Shown here: one piece after another, positions 1-10,860 of the stretch | Layout of the letters: the number at the start of each line of letters is the position of its first letter | How positions within the stretch are numbered: the stretch's first letter is position 1 | Assembly (NCBI GenBank): GCA_022606425.2 | Contig: JAHDVF020001301.1 | Coordinates: 124,001 to 188,000 of the forward strand | Reading direction: 5' to 3' | DNA length: 64,000 nucleotides | Origin: Lepidostoma basale | Taxonomy: Eukaryota > Arthropoda > Insecta > Trichoptera > Lepidostomatidae | The notes under the pieces: model-generated | Seen by the model: the letters and a program-made list of their open reading frames with translations, nothing else | The model's database searches: none | What the model was told of the DNA's origin: nothing | Position numbers and translations under genes: made by a program

Positions 1-394
1 ATTATTCCATATTAATTATATCTTCAATGGAGCGATGAATAGCGAAAAACTTGCGATGTCTTTCTTCGCGAAAGGCGCAATAATCAATTTTCTTTACAAA
101 TGTTCGCTTAGAATAATGGGATTGTGAGTATGAATGGAAATGATTATGTTTTCTTTTGAAAAGCTACATAATACAGAAAATCAATCTGAGATCTGAGATA
201 TATTGCGGGAGCTTACGAGCGGAGATACGAGGAGAGGGGGAATAGAATGCTCCGTAAGAATTGCTTCAAATCAGATTGTGTCCGTGCCTACCTCAACATA
301 TGTCAAACTTAACTCCTCTCCATATGCTCACTCAGAATTAGTAGTATTCATCATGAATAGGTCTGTATAAAATAATTTTTAAATTTACAAATCA
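1..394. other. Unassigned AT-rich sequence
   Basis: No open reading frame, RNA or repeat that I recognise. It leads directly into the foldback element that begins near 395. Confidence 0.4.
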
Positions 395-880
395 ATTATC
401 TTATCAAGGATTAATTGTATCTCAATAGAGACGAAGATGCAAATTGGAAACAGAATATGGTTGTTCGAGGTGTTTACTTATGACCTCATTGGTTGGGTTA
501 AGCGCATGCTTTATGTAATACAACATTCCCCATTCCCCTTTTCTTTTCTTTTTTTTTCTTTTTTTTTTCTTATGACCACCATGTCTGACAAATTTTTGGA
601 AGTTGTATATATGTTAATCTGTAACACCACTTTTTACATGGTAGTTTTAATTGGTGGTGGTTCTCCAAAAATTTGTCAGACATGGTGGTCATAAGAAAAA
701 AAAAAAAGAAAAAAAAAAAGAAAAGAAAAGGGGAATGGAGAATGTTGTATTACATAAAGCGTGCGCTTAACCCAACCAATGACAGGTCATAAGTCCTGTA
801 AACACCTCGATCAACCATATTCTGTTACCAATTTGCATCTTCGTCTCTATTGAGATACAATTAATTCTTGAATTGATAAC
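395..880. mobile_element. Foldback (long inverted-repeat) element
   Basis: Two arms of about 200 bp (395-602 and 665-880) are near-perfect reverse complements around a spacer of about 60 bp. The left arm reads ATTGTATCTCAATAGAGACG and the right arm ends with its complement. Pyrimidine tracts at 540-572 mirror purine tracts at 695-730. ORFs here are by-products. A single-arm copy lies at 10533-10735. This suits a non-autonomous foldback DNA element; no transposase is present, so the superfamily is unknown. Confidence 0.75.
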
Positions 881-1142
881 CCACAATCGGTGAAATCCAG
901 TATTCGTCTACAAGTATTTGTATACATTCAAAATGTTGCAATTATCTCATATTCCATACAAGATATTAAAATGGACTGAATGAAATAATAATTTAAGGTT
1001 CAAATTACTGGTGAAGTTAAACATGATGCACTTTAATAATAATCTAGAGCGGCGAATTTCTTAATAACGTTTAAAAGATTATGTCATATACGAGTATAGT
1101 ATAATAATATAAAATATTTTAATACTCCCCTATAAAGTGTAT

Positions 1143-1275
1143 TTGTTTTATAGAACCAATCGTATTTGCCCCCGCCGGAGCTTCATCTGGGTTACAATAA
1201 CAAACTTTCAGTTTGTTATTGTAATTCTGGCGAAGCTCCGGTGGGAGTGAAACCGGTTGGTCGATAAAACAAAAT
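1143..1275. repeat. Palindromic hairpin element, copy A
   Basis: The left arm (ccgccggagcttc near 1171-1183) pairs with the right arm (gaagctccggtggg near 1232-1245). An inner stem is formed by caataacaaac and gtttgttattg. The outer part ends with gaaaccggttgg and ataaaac on the right, mirrored on the left. The core is shared with the hairpin at 39290-39425. Confidence 0.7.
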
Positions 1276-1379
1276 CTTCTTCTCCGCTAATTCCAAGGGA
1301 TTGATTTACAGCTATGTGTTACCTTTTTGTTGGTTCTTGGGATGCCACTTGGGTCTTTAATAAGGTAGTTTCCCGTTGC

Positions 1380-1620
1380 TTTCCACATTTGTGTACAGCA
1401 GTTTATTTGAACCCAAATAATTTATTTGTAATATTTTCACTTCTTTTTATCTATTGATTCTCATGACATGTAATAGGTAGCTAATCTATCGCCGTTTTAT
1501 TGTCATGTGAATTCTACATCAGAATAAATACAGTGTAACAATCACACTGCCATCGCCGGAAATCGAACCCTGGACCTTTGGTGTGGCAGTTATAGCTCTT
1601 GCCACTCTGCCACGATGGTC
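1380..1620 (-). repeat. tRNA-derived SINE, copy 1
   Basis: On the minus strand the head carries an A-box-like TGGCAGAGTGG and a B-box-like GGTTCGATTTCC, followed by a body with the short hairpin GGCAGTGTGATTGTTACACT and GATAGATTAGCTACC. The order matches five other copies in the window. It is a SINE and not a tRNA gene, because the acceptor stem does not close. Confidence 0.75.
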
Positions 1621-1834
1621 GTCAAATAAAATGAAATGGTGTAAAAATAAAGTATACAAGTTTTTTAAATACCTACGTTTATCTAATAAACTTAAATGAT
1701 GATTGACGAACGATTTGTCTTTGACTTTGAATATTTCAACTAAAAATTGAAATATCATATTCAAAGCCATAGACAAATTTCTTTTATGGAGTCATAAGTA
1801 AAAATGTGTAAAATAATCCAAACAACGACAACAA

Positions 1835-1975
1835 CAAAAAACATCACACCGGTTCTCCAGGAGGGTAGGCAGAAAAAATGAACCGACACAATACTTTATC
1901 TTTATATTCTGAGACACCTGTCTAGCTTCCTCCACATTTATATAGCGAGTCATACACGCATGTCGATTCTTCCGA
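1835..1975 (-). mobile_element. Non-LTR retrotransposon family A, 3' fragment
   Basis: It resembles the last 140 bp of the 8.9-10.1 kb copy in reverse orientation: the 'ggtaggcag' block, then the segment coding for the ...MTRCMNVEEA... region, then the TCGACATGCGTG stretch. Heavily mutated and 5' truncated. Confidence 0.65.
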
Positions 1976-2394
1976 CATCTTCAATGTTTTCTTCTTCTTC
2001 TTCTTGTCATCTTCATCTTCAACTTATTATCTTATTCAATGATTGTAACTTCTATATATAGTTTATAATATAATATATTAAAATATAACGACAAATATAA
2101 TAAAACGAAGGAACAAAGCTGTATGCGGGTCCAAGAAGTATGGTAGATGGGATAATATTCTCCCGAGGAGTGAGATGGACGGGTCCATTTATTTCGATTG
2201 GAAACAGGTTTTAAAGAACTTCTTTCTAGTTTCAGAATGTACACCTGAAAAACGTTTAACAGTTAATTGAAATTGCAGCCCTTTCATCGACTGAAAACTA
2301 GTTTCTCTATAAAGGATCTTCGCTATTGATTCCTATATATATATTTATTTTCAATGTATTCGTATCAGAATTACAAGAAATAAAAACCTTTAAA
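1976..2394. other. Unassigned spacer with a short CTT microsatellite
   Basis: A (CTT)n run lies at 1991-2005. The 60-70 codon ORFs here show no recognisable domain. Nothing else supported. Confidence 0.35.
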
Positions 2395-2835
2395 ACTTCT
2401 TCTTCTTCTCAGCCGTATTCCTCAAGATTGAGGGTCGTGTCCATCCTGTCAACTATTGACCATGGCGCGCCATGCGCTGTCATCCGTCAGTTTCCAGGCT
2501 GCAGCTAATGAGAGACCAGTCAGATCCCTGATTTGATCGGAGCAGCGGCTCGGTGGTCGTCCTTGTTGTCGCCTTCCCTCCACTTTACCCATGATGATAT
2601 GCTTTTCAAGGTTGTCCTGATCTCTCCGGGCTATGTGTCCCAAATATTACAACACTCTCTGAGAACACATGAACGAAACCTTGCCTTGATACCCAGCTGG
2701 TCAATGATTGACTGGTTTGTTCTTCTAGCCGTCCAGGGTATACGCAGCATTCGTCGCCAGCACCACATCTCGAAAGCATCAATTTTGGACCTCTCCTATG
2801 TTCGCATAGTCCATGACTCCTTTGAAACTTCATTA
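2395..2835 (-). mobile_element. Non-LTR retrotransposon family D, 3' coding fragment
   Basis: Minus-strand translation gives the C-terminal tail typical of arthropod non-LTR reverse transcriptases: 'GHIARRDQDNLEKHIIMGKV', then a GRPPSR motif and a DLTGLSL segment, followed by a (CTT)n-complement tail at 2396-2406. Frames are interrupted. A closely similar fragment lies at 44535-44940, also on the minus strand, and a relative at 60600-61030. Confidence 0.7.
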
Positions 2836-3117
2836 ATTATTTCTATAGTTAGGGATACAAACCATTAAAACACTTATGAAATACCTTATCAACAAGTTTA
2901 ATTTAAATGGTCATTTTAGATGTTTTGTTTAAAAGGATAGAACAAAATAATTTGAAAAACATAAAAATTTAGTCTACTATTTTTTAACGATGTACTCGTT
3001 TGTGAAGTTCTATGACATTCTGTCGTCGTTAATGGACTTTCTAACGTTTTTATCATTATAATTTTACCACGGAATATACGATATCACAAACGCTTTTTTA
3101 ATGGATTATTATATATG

Positions 3118-3262
3118 GCGGCAAGGAAGGTGCCTACACGGGGTGGTACGGAAACAATTACACCCGGCGCCCCTAGAATCGACTCAAAGATAGCAAAATG
3201 ACACAATGACAAGAGATAGATAAGATATATAAAACTCGCTTGCCTTTGATACGAAGAAGAAA
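3118..3262 (+). repeat. Short interspersed repeat ending in GAAGAAG
   Basis: The block 'ggcaaggaaggtgcct' through 'cgcttgcctttgatacgaagaag' recurs at 30483-30600, and its 3' end at about 12990-13040. The constant 3' GAAGAAG tail suggests a non-autonomous element mobilised by a non-LTR element. No coding capacity. Confidence 0.5.
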
Positions 3263-3324
3263 ATGGATTATTTATTTAATTTTCAGTTATCAATTCATTA
3301 TCACGCATTTATATATATTTGTCT

Positions 3325-3690
3325 TGTCCTGTCACACCTCCGTGGTGCATAGGGCCTCAAGGAATCTTCTCCATCCGACTCTATCCCATACCTGATGCCT
3401 AACATCATCCCAAGTGTGGCCTGTTACTTTAACCTCGTCCTGCAGGTCTTTTCTCCAGGTGGCTCTAGGTCTGCCTCGCTTCCTAGTCTAGTGCACCCTA
3501 AGCGATGCAGGCTGGGTTCCGTCTCAGAGTGTGACCGATCCACAGCCATTTGCGTCTAGCGATTGTTCTATAATTGGCTTTTCGCCTGCCATGGTCCAGA
3601 GAACGGCATTTGACACTGTTTGGGGCCAATAGATCTTGAATATTGAGCGAAGGCACCTATTTACATACACCTGGAGTTTTCCAATAACGT
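3325..3690 (-). mobile_element. Non-LTR retrotransposon family B, 3' fragment
   Basis: This is the reverse complement of the 3' third of the 45.1-46.1 kb reverse transcriptase. It carries the segments coding for 'RKWQWIGHTLRRNPA', 'GRPRATWR' and 'ACDRVGWRRFLEA', then the block 'caccacggaggtgtgacagg'. It has several indels and so is a dead copy. Confidence 0.7.
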
Positions 3691-3699
3691 CCACTATGC

Positions 3700-3797
3700 G
3701 TTGGTGATGATTATCAGTTTATATAATATTATACATTATTTGGTATACAGTTTGATGATGATTATCAGTTTTTATAATATTATACATTATTAAGTAT
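3700..3797. repeat. Tandem duplication of about 50 bp
   Basis: 'gatgattatcagtttatat' through 'acattatttggtat' is repeated almost exactly as 'gatgattatcagttttta' through 'acattattaagtat'. No coding content. Confidence 0.6.
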
Positions 3798-4148
3798 GTT
3801 TTCTTTCATTGTTATGGTATTTTGTTGGCTTTTTGTTAGGGGCTGAATGAACACGGCACACATTTGGTAGAAGTACCCCTGTCAGGTCACTCGCCCCTCG
3901 CTGGAGATCGTGACTCCGTGCAAGTGACCTGTTATTAATGTCTCTCCCGTAATTCTTCGCCATCTCTCGCAGCTTTGAGAGGTGTCATGAGTTAGCACCG
4001 ACAAATTCAACCAAAAAGCGTTGACTTAAACGGTTTCCCTTGAGAACTAAAGCAAACCAATATTATTACACGTTAACGTACCATTTATGTAAATATATAT
4101 TTATACGATCATTTACAAAGTTCTAAAAACTTCTAAATAAAATTTCAT
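3798..4148. other. Unassigned spacer
   Basis: No ORF or repeat recognised. A short imperfect inverted pair, 'caggtcactcgc' and 'gcaagtgacctg', lies at 3882-3931. Confidence 0.3.
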
Positions 4149-4149
4149 C

Positions 4150-4800
4150 TTAACGAACTAACTAACTAACTAACTAATCATCACGCCTTTTCTTCAAAGG
4201 AGTAGACAGAGAAGATGGACCCGATTTTCCCGACTTTGAAAATGGCCGCCGGCTATTTGTAATTGATCTCAGCTCTCGTCCTCAGCTTCTTTTCCCATTT
4301 ACACTACTTGTATATGACTTTTTAACCATTCTACTCTTATCCATTTGTTCCATATATTCAAACTAACTAACCACCACGCCGTTTCCCTGGGGGGACCGCC
4401 ATACTTCTCTGTCCTGACATTCTCCTAGCTTTTTCTACATTCATACATTGTAACATAAACGCTCGTCGATTTTTCGGACTTCGAATGTGGCCGCCTTTTA
4501 CAGTATTTGATTAATTATAATTTGGTCATGCCATGCTTTCCTTGCATAATTTGGTCATGCCACACTGCTTGTATTTAACGTTTCATCCATTTTTCTCTCG
4601 TTTATTCGTTCTATATGTCCAAACTTTCCCAGGCAACATTTTTTAATTTTACTTATGGTGGAATCATCTGCCTTACATTTCTTCCTTATTTCGTCTTTCG
4701 CCATTCTATCATATGAGTATACCGTTTTCCCGCATATTCTTTTGATCCCATTTTCATCCTTATTTGGCAACTCCAAGCTTCACTTCCATACATAAGAGTT
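4150..4800 (-). mobile_element. Non-LTR retrotransposon family A, clustered 3' fragments
   Basis: At least two 5'-truncated minus-strand copies are visible, each starting with AACTAACTAAC runs (4156-4180 and 4360-4372) followed by a divergent CATCACGCC...GG block. The second continues into the segment coding for 'NKDENGIKRICGKTVYSYDR'. One copy appears to have landed in or beside another. Confidence 0.6.
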
Positions 4801-4949
4801 CACACGTTTTGAAACCATCTAAGTTGACACTTTTTTAATTTTACCATGTTGTTTTTCATAACCCTTTTGTTTAGATTTTTCGAGGGATATTTCAAGAACT
4901 TGGCCGTGCTGGAGTGAGCTGGTCTTTTTTTTCCTGATAGGTAAATCTC

Positions 4950-5001
4950 CGAAAGAGCAATCAGCCTGCTTGCTCTTTCGGAGATGGAAAAAGCAATCAG
5001 C
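4950..5001. repeat. Short inverted repeat
   Basis: 'atctccgaaagagcaa' and 'ttgctctttcggagat' form a 16-bp stem, with 'caatcagcctgct' repeated inside and just outside it. Origin unknown. Confidence 0.6.
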
Positions 5002-5099
5002 CTGCTGAACTGTCTACACGAAGATCGACATCTTTCATAAGTATGTTCAAAAGACAAATACTTTTGACTTTAGTAAGTATCTTATCTTCTTACAGTCGA

Positions 5100-5485
5100 C
5101 CTGTCTCTTACGCATTCCTGTTATTTTCTTCTTCTTTTTCTTCTTCTTCCTCACCCTATTCCCGTCCACTCCTGGACAAAGGCCTCCTCCATTCGCTTCC
5201 ATGTCACTCTGTCACGGTCTCCAAGTCAGCAGTCTTCTTGTCCACTTTTTATCTGAGCTTCTGGCTACGTGACTCGGTGGATAATGACAGTGACCTTTGT
5301 TTTTTCTCTCACCGTATCCTTTCTGACTTTGTCTCTTAGGCTTATTCCTAACATGGCTCTTTCCATGGCTCTTTGGGTCACTCGTTGTTTCTCGGCACTT
5401 TGTTTGGACAATGTAACAGTTTCAAGGCCATAAGTACCAACTGGCAGAACGCATCCTGTTATTTTACCTGTTCTCAAATAGATAC
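5100..5485 (-). mobile_element. Non-LTR retrotransposon family E, coding fragment
   Basis: The minus strand reads 'VLPVGTYGLETVTLSK', '[20 protein letters not shown]' and 'VRKDTVREKTKVT'. This is the post-YADD region of arthropod endonuclease/reverse-transcriptase proteins. Related fragments are at 50915-51290 and 62580-62890. Truncated at both ends. Confidence 0.7.
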
Positions 5486-5519
5486 CTTAAACTGTAAATG
5501 GATTTGTAATATATTTTGA

Positions 5520-6068
5520 GAAAAATTAACTGATTTGCTTTGATTTGAGCTGATCTGCGGGAAGAAATACAAGCGCAAGTAAACAAGGCAGCTGCAATCT
5601 CTGGGGCTCTAAAATCCACAATATGGAAAAACAAAGACATGGCCATTAAGAGTAAGATGAGAATCTATAAGGCATGCGTATGACCAAAAATAACATATGG
5701 CATCGAAGCAAGGGCAGACACAGTAAAGACCAAACAAGTTTTGAGGACTTCCGAAATGAAGACACTGAGGATGATAGCAGGCAAGACACTGGGGGATCGC
5801 GTGAGGAACACCAGAATAAGAGAGATATGTGAGGTTGAGGATATTATAAGATGGAGCAGACAGCGAAAAAGTGACTGGTACGGTCATGTTCAAAGAATGG
5901 ACTCCACCAGACTCCCCTATATTGCATTGCATAATCAACCTCATGAGACTCGTCCTCGTGGAAGACCTCCTAAAAGATGAAAAGACAGCTGGGAATCTAC
6001 CTCACAGGAGGAGCAACTCTCTGGAGAACAGACCACATAGGTTTACAATAAGGAAGAAGAAGAAGAAT
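5520..6068 (+). mobile_element. Non-LTR retrotransposon family C, 3' coding fragment
   Basis: The plus strand translates in one frame, with one in-frame stop near 5683, as '...QVNKAAAISGALKSTIWKNK...ITYGIEARADT...LRMIAGKTLGDRVRN...WYGHVQRMDSTRL...RPRGRPPKR' followed by a stop. This is the C-terminal half of a non-LTR reverse transcriptase; the tail is AAGAAGAAGAAGAA at 6053-6066. The RT core with YADD is missing. Confidence 0.75.
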
Positions 6069-6369
6069 AAGCTTTGATTTGATTGATTTCAAGAATTATA
6101 TAAAATGTGGGTATTGCGTATGCCGCCGTGTTTGGATCTGCTTTCACAAAATGGTGTAATATTATGTACTGAACGAGGAAAACTTTATTCGCGCAATATT
6201 TCTAGTGCAGCCCCTTCCAGGTGCACCAGCCTGAAAGGCAACACACTCGATCTACGTCACTATGTCGCGAGCATAAGGTGGTTTAGAAAATATCCAAATT
6301 CAATCTGATGTAAAAAAAATACCCGTTAATAGTAGTATTTTTATAATTCCATGGCGTTCTTTGGTACGT

Positions 6370-6800
6370 CGGAAATAATTGAATTAGCATAAGAATTAAA
6401 GAACATCTTAGATGCCTTTCCAATAATAATTTTTCGGAGTTCACTAACCATTTAACTGAAAATAATCATACATTTAATAAAGAAAACGGTATTGAAATAT
6501 ATTATTATATTTATAATAAAAAACTAACTTTAAACAATTTAGAAATTTTAGAAATTAAAATACTCATAAAAAATAATGAAAATACTCGTATAATAAATAA
6601 CCAATTAAATTTTAATTCTATTCCCATGCTTGATATCTTTCCGTTACAATTCCCCTGTCCTCGTTCTTAATTATACCCCTTCAACTTTTATACATTACTC
6701 GATCTCCATTTAGTATGTAAGTGACCGCTCTGTTTTATTTGATTGTTAAAATTGTATACATTGATAAAGGTTACTTGTAACTGAAAATAAAAAGTGCTGT
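6370..6800 (+). mobile_element. Penelope-like element remnant (3' end)
   Basis: Highly decayed. It parallels the better copy at 37780-38340: a segment like '...NHLTENNHTFNKENGIEI...', then 'aaccaattaaattttaattc', then 'cattgataaaggttacttgtaac'. Identification rests on that better copy. Confidence 0.45.
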
Positions 6801-6885
6801 TATGGAAAGTATAGGGATAGAACGCTTGGCTCCTGATCCAGGGGACATGGGTTCAAGCCTGGACACGACCAGATTCTTTCTTCAT
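6800..6885 (+). repeat. tRNA-like SINE head, second type
   Basis: 'gggatagaacgcttggctcc' followed by a B-box-like 'gggttcaagcctgg'. The reverse complement of a related sequence is at 12835-12910. The loops do not fold into a full cloverleaf, so it is probably a SINE head. Confidence 0.4.
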
Positions 6886-7099
6886 AATAATGAGCTATTT
6901 TCTGCTCACATTGAAGATTGTAAAATAAATTCTAATATCATTGATGTAAATCCTTGATATTAGTCTTTTTAAAAAATAAAAAATAAATTATTCAGATTTG
7001 TACAAGTCACTGCAGAAGTATGCTCACCATCCATACGAGAAAAATATTAAGAAACCGAAACTGTGAAACTGTAAAATTATGAAACTGAGATCTATTCGA

Positions 7100-7465
7100 C
7101 GCATGCGTGAGTATTCTATATATGATAGAGTGTTAAATGCAAATTAGGAAGTGACACTGTTCAAATAAAAGCTTTATGAACAACATAATGAAAGGTTCAT
7201 TAAGATAGTTTGGACACAGAGAAAGAATGATAAAAAATATATGTTAAATATGTGAGCAAGAAATAGAGGGAGACAGAGTAAAACATGATATCAACATCAA
7301 ATCAACCGAATATTACATATCGATCACGTGATGAGAAATCAAAAGAAATCGAAAAGCCTTTATTACACCGAAGAACCAAGAAAAGTTAGTCAATATAGAA
7401 TAGTGGGTTGGTCAAATATTTCTGTCCACTCAGTCAAAGAGACGGCGTGATAGTTAGTTAGTTAG
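7100..7465 (+). mobile_element. Non-LTR retrotransposon family A, degenerate 3' copy
   Basis: It aligns by eye with the 3' part of the 48.4-49.1 kb copy: tatgatagagtg, aataatgaaaggttcatt, 'gacggcgtgatagttagtt'. It ends in the same GTTAGTTAGTTA run. Many stops. Confidence 0.65.
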
Positions 7466-7845
7466 TTATATCGAACAGCGAATTGTTAAAAACATATGGT
7501 TGATGTATTTGAATTATTGCTAACATTAATGCAAATTTTTAAATTAATATTTAACACAAATATATTGAGATATTTATTTTAATTTGCAAAAATGATATTT
7601 ACAAATGCATTCAGCATGAATATGCAAATTATATTGGATAAAATACATGTTACCCCTTATAACTGGAGTCAAATATTTGGAAGGGTGGAAGTATATCTGC
7701 ATTTAGTAATCTGCAATAAAGTATTTTCATTCCATGTTTCATATCCTTCTAATAACTACATTTACAGATTAGTGAGGTTTACAAATGATTTACAAAGTTC
7801 AAAACATTGAGATGAATCAAGGAGATAATTTTTTTTTTATTATTG
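7466..7845. other. Unassigned AT-rich spacer
   Basis: A 72-codon ORF at 7592-7810 has ordinary noncoding composition and no recognised motif. Not annotated as a gene. Confidence 0.35.
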
Positions 7846-7849
7846 AGGA

Positions 7850-8110
7850 ACGGATTTCTATAATAAGAGAGACCTGTCAAACGGAAAACATCGTGAGATG
7901 GAACGAAAAAGACAGCGTACTAGATAGACCACGTGGATAGGATGGGCGATGCAAGAATTACTCATGTGGTTGCCCACAATATGCCCGTGGGACATTGCTT
8001 GCCAGGAAGACCGCCAAAAACATAGTTGGTGTTGCACTTCCTAAGAGAGTGGACCAGAAACTGAAACAGATACCATTTGCACTCACCGAATGCACGAACA
8101 AAGACCAAGG
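7850..8110 (+). mobile_element. Degraded non-LTR retrotransposon fragment
   Basis: The plus strand carries scattered remains of the RT C-terminal tail: 'ETCQTENIVRWNEK', then a Gly-Arg-Pro-like 'gccaggaagaccgcc' at 8000, then 'ctaagagagtggaccag'. All frames are broken. Confidence 0.4.
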
Positions 8111-8244
8111 ATGTACAATGCACCAAAACTTTTCAATTTCCTACAAATGGAACTAAAGTTTTTACCAATAAATGAGTTTAAAATAAATCGGAAAAATAAT
8201 ATAATAGCGTGTTAAATAAATAAAAACTTCATTTCTTTTTTTGT

Positions 8245-8470
8245 ATACAACAGGTTGTTTGAACCCATTTACTGTATACAATTTATTATTTAGCTATTAT
8301 ATTGTTTCTCGTGATATGTGATAGGTAGCTAATTAATGCAATTTTATTATCAAGTGCATTCTACACTAGACCAAAGACAGTATGAGATTCATACTGCCAT
8401 CACCGGGAAGCGAACCTGGGACCTTCAGTGTGGTAATTATAGTTCTTGCCACTTTGCCGTGAAGGTCGTC
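8245..8470 (-). repeat. tRNA-derived SINE, copy 2
   Basis: Minus-strand head with GGTTCGCTTCCCGG in the B-box position, body with GATAGGTAGC complement and 'tgtatacagtaaatgggttc' near the 3' end. Same family as 1380-1620. Confidence 0.7.
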
Positions 8471-8584
8471 TTATAGCCCTTATAACCCAATTTGTTTTTT
8501 TCAATGAAATTATAAGAAATTAAAATATAGGTTCTTTCGAAATAAAGAAAATAAAATAAAAAATATATCATTTTTTTTATCTGT

Positions 8585-8705
8585 AATTAGTTAAAATCCA
8601 CTCATGATTTCGGCAGCTCGCTACCATCTACTGGTCACAGTCCGAATTCTACCAGAAGATGGCAACGAGCTGCCGAAACTGGTAAAAGACATAAACATTT
8701 CTGGA
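8585..8705. repeat. Palindromic hairpin element, copy D
   Basis: The left arm 'atttcggcagctcg.taccatct' pairs with the right arm 'agatggcaacgagctgccgaaact'. Outer bases 'gttaaaatcca' and 'tggattttaac' also pair. It keeps the 'gccgaaac' edge seen in the other hairpins. Confidence 0.65.
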
Positions 8706-8878
8706 TTTTAACTAAATACACATGTTTTTTAAATACATTTTATTTTCATTGCAATATCTTTTTTTAATGATCCCCGTTCAAGAATAGATCACTGATTTAT
8801 ATAAGAGAAAAATAACAAAAACGTGAAAAATAAATAAATCAATAACGGTTAAGTCAAGTTCTAACCTAATACCATATT

Positions 8879-10102
8879 TTGTATAAGATCGAGTTCATTA
8901 TGGATCAGATTTTTGCACTTCGAACGCTTGCGGAGAAGTTTATGGCCAAAAACCGTAAGCTTTTCTGTGCGTTTGTCGATTTGCAAAAAGCCTATGATCG
9001 AGTGAACAGAGATAAACTGTGGTCAATCTTGTCCGAATACGGAGTGAGCACAAAACTGATACGGGCGGTTGCTTCTCTCTACGAAGGGAGCACTGCCAGT
9101 GTTAGGGTAAATGGAGACATCACGCCTTGGTTTGATATCACGAAGGGTGTTAAGCAGGGCTGCGTGATGTCTCCATGGTTGTTCAATCTGTATATGGACA
9201 AGTGTATGAAAGAACTTAAAGGTATAAATGCTGGTGCTAAGATGAGTGATCTATCTGTAAACTGTCTGCTTTACGCGGACGATGCCGTTCTCGTTGCGGA
9301 TAGTGCGGACGAATTACAAATCTTGGTGTCGAGAATGAATGAGGTATGCAAGTCAAATGATTTAATGATGAATGTCGGAAAGTCAAAGGTGATGGTTTTC
9401 GAAAGGGAAGAGCAAATGACAGTTTGTAATATAAGTGTGAACGAAGAGAACTTGGAACAGGTGAGGGAATTTGTGTATTTAGGTAGTATGTTCACAGCAG
9501 ATGCCCGAACGGATAGTGACGTCGAAAGAAGGGTTGGTGCGGGTAACAAAGTGAATGGAGCTTTAAAAATAGTTATTGGAAACAAGAATTTATCAATGAA
9601 AGCGAAAACGGCCGTTCACAATGGAGTTCTGGTCCCAACCTTAATGTATGGAAGCGAAGCATGGAACTGGCAAAAGAAGGATGAGAGTAGAATAAATGCG
9701 GTAGAGATGAGGTCCCTAAGACGTATGTGTGGTAGAACGATATACGACAGAATCTCAAATGCTGATATAAGAAAGGAATGTAGAGCGGAAGAAGGTATAA
9801 TGAACAAAATTATGAAAGGATCGCTGCGTTGGTTCGAACATATGGAACGCATGGATGGAGAAAGAATGGTTAAGAAAGTATACGTTAATGATGTAAATGG
9901 GGTAAGAAGTCGAGGCAGACCGAGGAAAACATGGCATGACCAAATTAATCAAATTTTAAAGGTTGGTCATGTTAGAAGTCGGAGGAATCGACGTGCGTGT
10001 ATGACTCGTTGTATGAATGTGGAGGAAGCTAAAGAGGTTTGCCAGGATAGAGTAGTGTGGCGGTCCATTCTCTCTGCCTACCCCTGCGGGGAAACGGCGT
10101 GA
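8879..10102 (+). CDS. Non-LTR retrotransposon reverse transcriptase (family A)
   Basis: Open for 407 codons. It copies element RNA into DNA by target-primed reverse transcription. RT motif A is seen as FVDLQKAYDRV (about residues 32-42), motif B as GVKQGCVMSPWLFN (about 90-103) and motif C as YADD (about 131-134). The tail has 'SLRWFEHMERMDGERMVKK' and the GRPRKTWHDQI motif common to arthropod non-LTR elements. The upstream finger region and any endonuclease domain are missing, so the copy is 5' truncated and the first Met is arbitrary. It ends ...CGETA-stop, 'gcgtgatgg' and no clear TTAG array. It is the longest of a dozen family A copies here. The clade (RTE-like or another) is unresolved. 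Confidence 0.85.
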   Translation: MYKIEFIMDQIFALRTLAEKFMAKNRKLFCAFVDLQKAYDRVNRDKLWSILSEYGVSTKLIRAVASLYEGSTASVRVNGDITPWFDITKGVKQGCVMSPWLFNLYMDKCMKELKGINAGAKMSDLSVNCLLYADDAVLVADSADELQILVSRMNEVCKSNDLMMNVGKSKVMVFEREEQMTVCNISVNEENLEQVREFVYLGSMFTADARTDSDVERRVGAGNKVNGALKIVIGNKNLSMKAKTAVHNGVLVPTLMYGSEAWNWQKKDESRINAVEMRSLRRMCGRTIYDRISNADIRKECRAEEGIMNKIMKGSLRWFEHMERMDGERMVKKVYVNDVNGVRSRGRPRKTWHDQINQILKVGHVRSRRNRRACMTRCMNVEEAKEVCQDRVVWRSILSAYPCGETA

Positions 10103-10120
10103 TGGTTTTGTTTGTCGAGT

Positions 10121-10530
10121 TCATTATATATCTTTGGTATTTCGACGTGATCTTAGAAAATTAAAATAAACCGAATTGCGTAAAATAAAAATTAAAAGAA
10201 TGTATTGAACGTACAAACCTTAATCGAATGCTAAATTTGACTTTTCTAACCAATATGTAGATAAGCCAGAGCCAATATTCACGATCGACATGATTTCCAG
10301 AGCACACGCCAGCCGCTGCAGGGCTCACTTCACACCAGACACCGACTGCGACTGCAGGCATGCTGCTCGGATATGACATCATAGTATTAAGGCTATATTG
10401 GCTGTCGAGAAATACGACGTCACTTCATGACACTGTGACACTGTCGTTAATATTCCCCTACTGATAGCCCAATATTTCAAATGCGATCCGGTGTAGAAAC
10501 AAAGAACCTGATTTGAAAATAATAATAAAT
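10121..10530. other. Unassigned spacer
   Basis: No gene or known repeat. It includes a GC-richer patch at 10300-10370 with CTGCAG repeats. Confidence 0.3.
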
Positions 10531-10532
10531 AA

Positions 10533-10735
10533 TTGTTAAGGATTAATTGTATCTCAATAGAGACGAAGATGTAAATTATTTGGAAACAGAAAATGGTAGT
10601 CGAGGCGTTTACAGGACTTATGACCTGTCATTGGTTGGGTTAAGCGATCACTTTATGTTTAACAACATTCACCATTCCGTTCTTCTTACGACACCACGTC
10701 TGACAATTTTTTGGAACTTATATATATGTTAATAT
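10533..10735 (+). repeat. Single-arm copy of the 395-880 foldback element
   Basis: It begins 'gttaaggattaattgtatct' and continues through 'tgacctgtcattggttgggt' and 'tctgacaattttttggaa' to 'tatatatgttaat', matching the left arm and start of the spacer of the 395-880 element. The mirror arm is absent. Confidence 0.7.
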
Positions 10736-10860
10736 TTTTTTAATAACTTCACTGTTGGTAGGGACATCTACACTAGCGCCATCTATTAAGATAATAATTA
10801 ATTTCTAAAAAATAATTAACCGTATTTTATTGCATAATTTATTTGAACACATTATTGATA

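Noticed and set aside
7592..7810. 72-codon ORF in AT-rich spacer
   Set aside because: No domain or splice context, and codon choice like the surrounding noncoding DNA.
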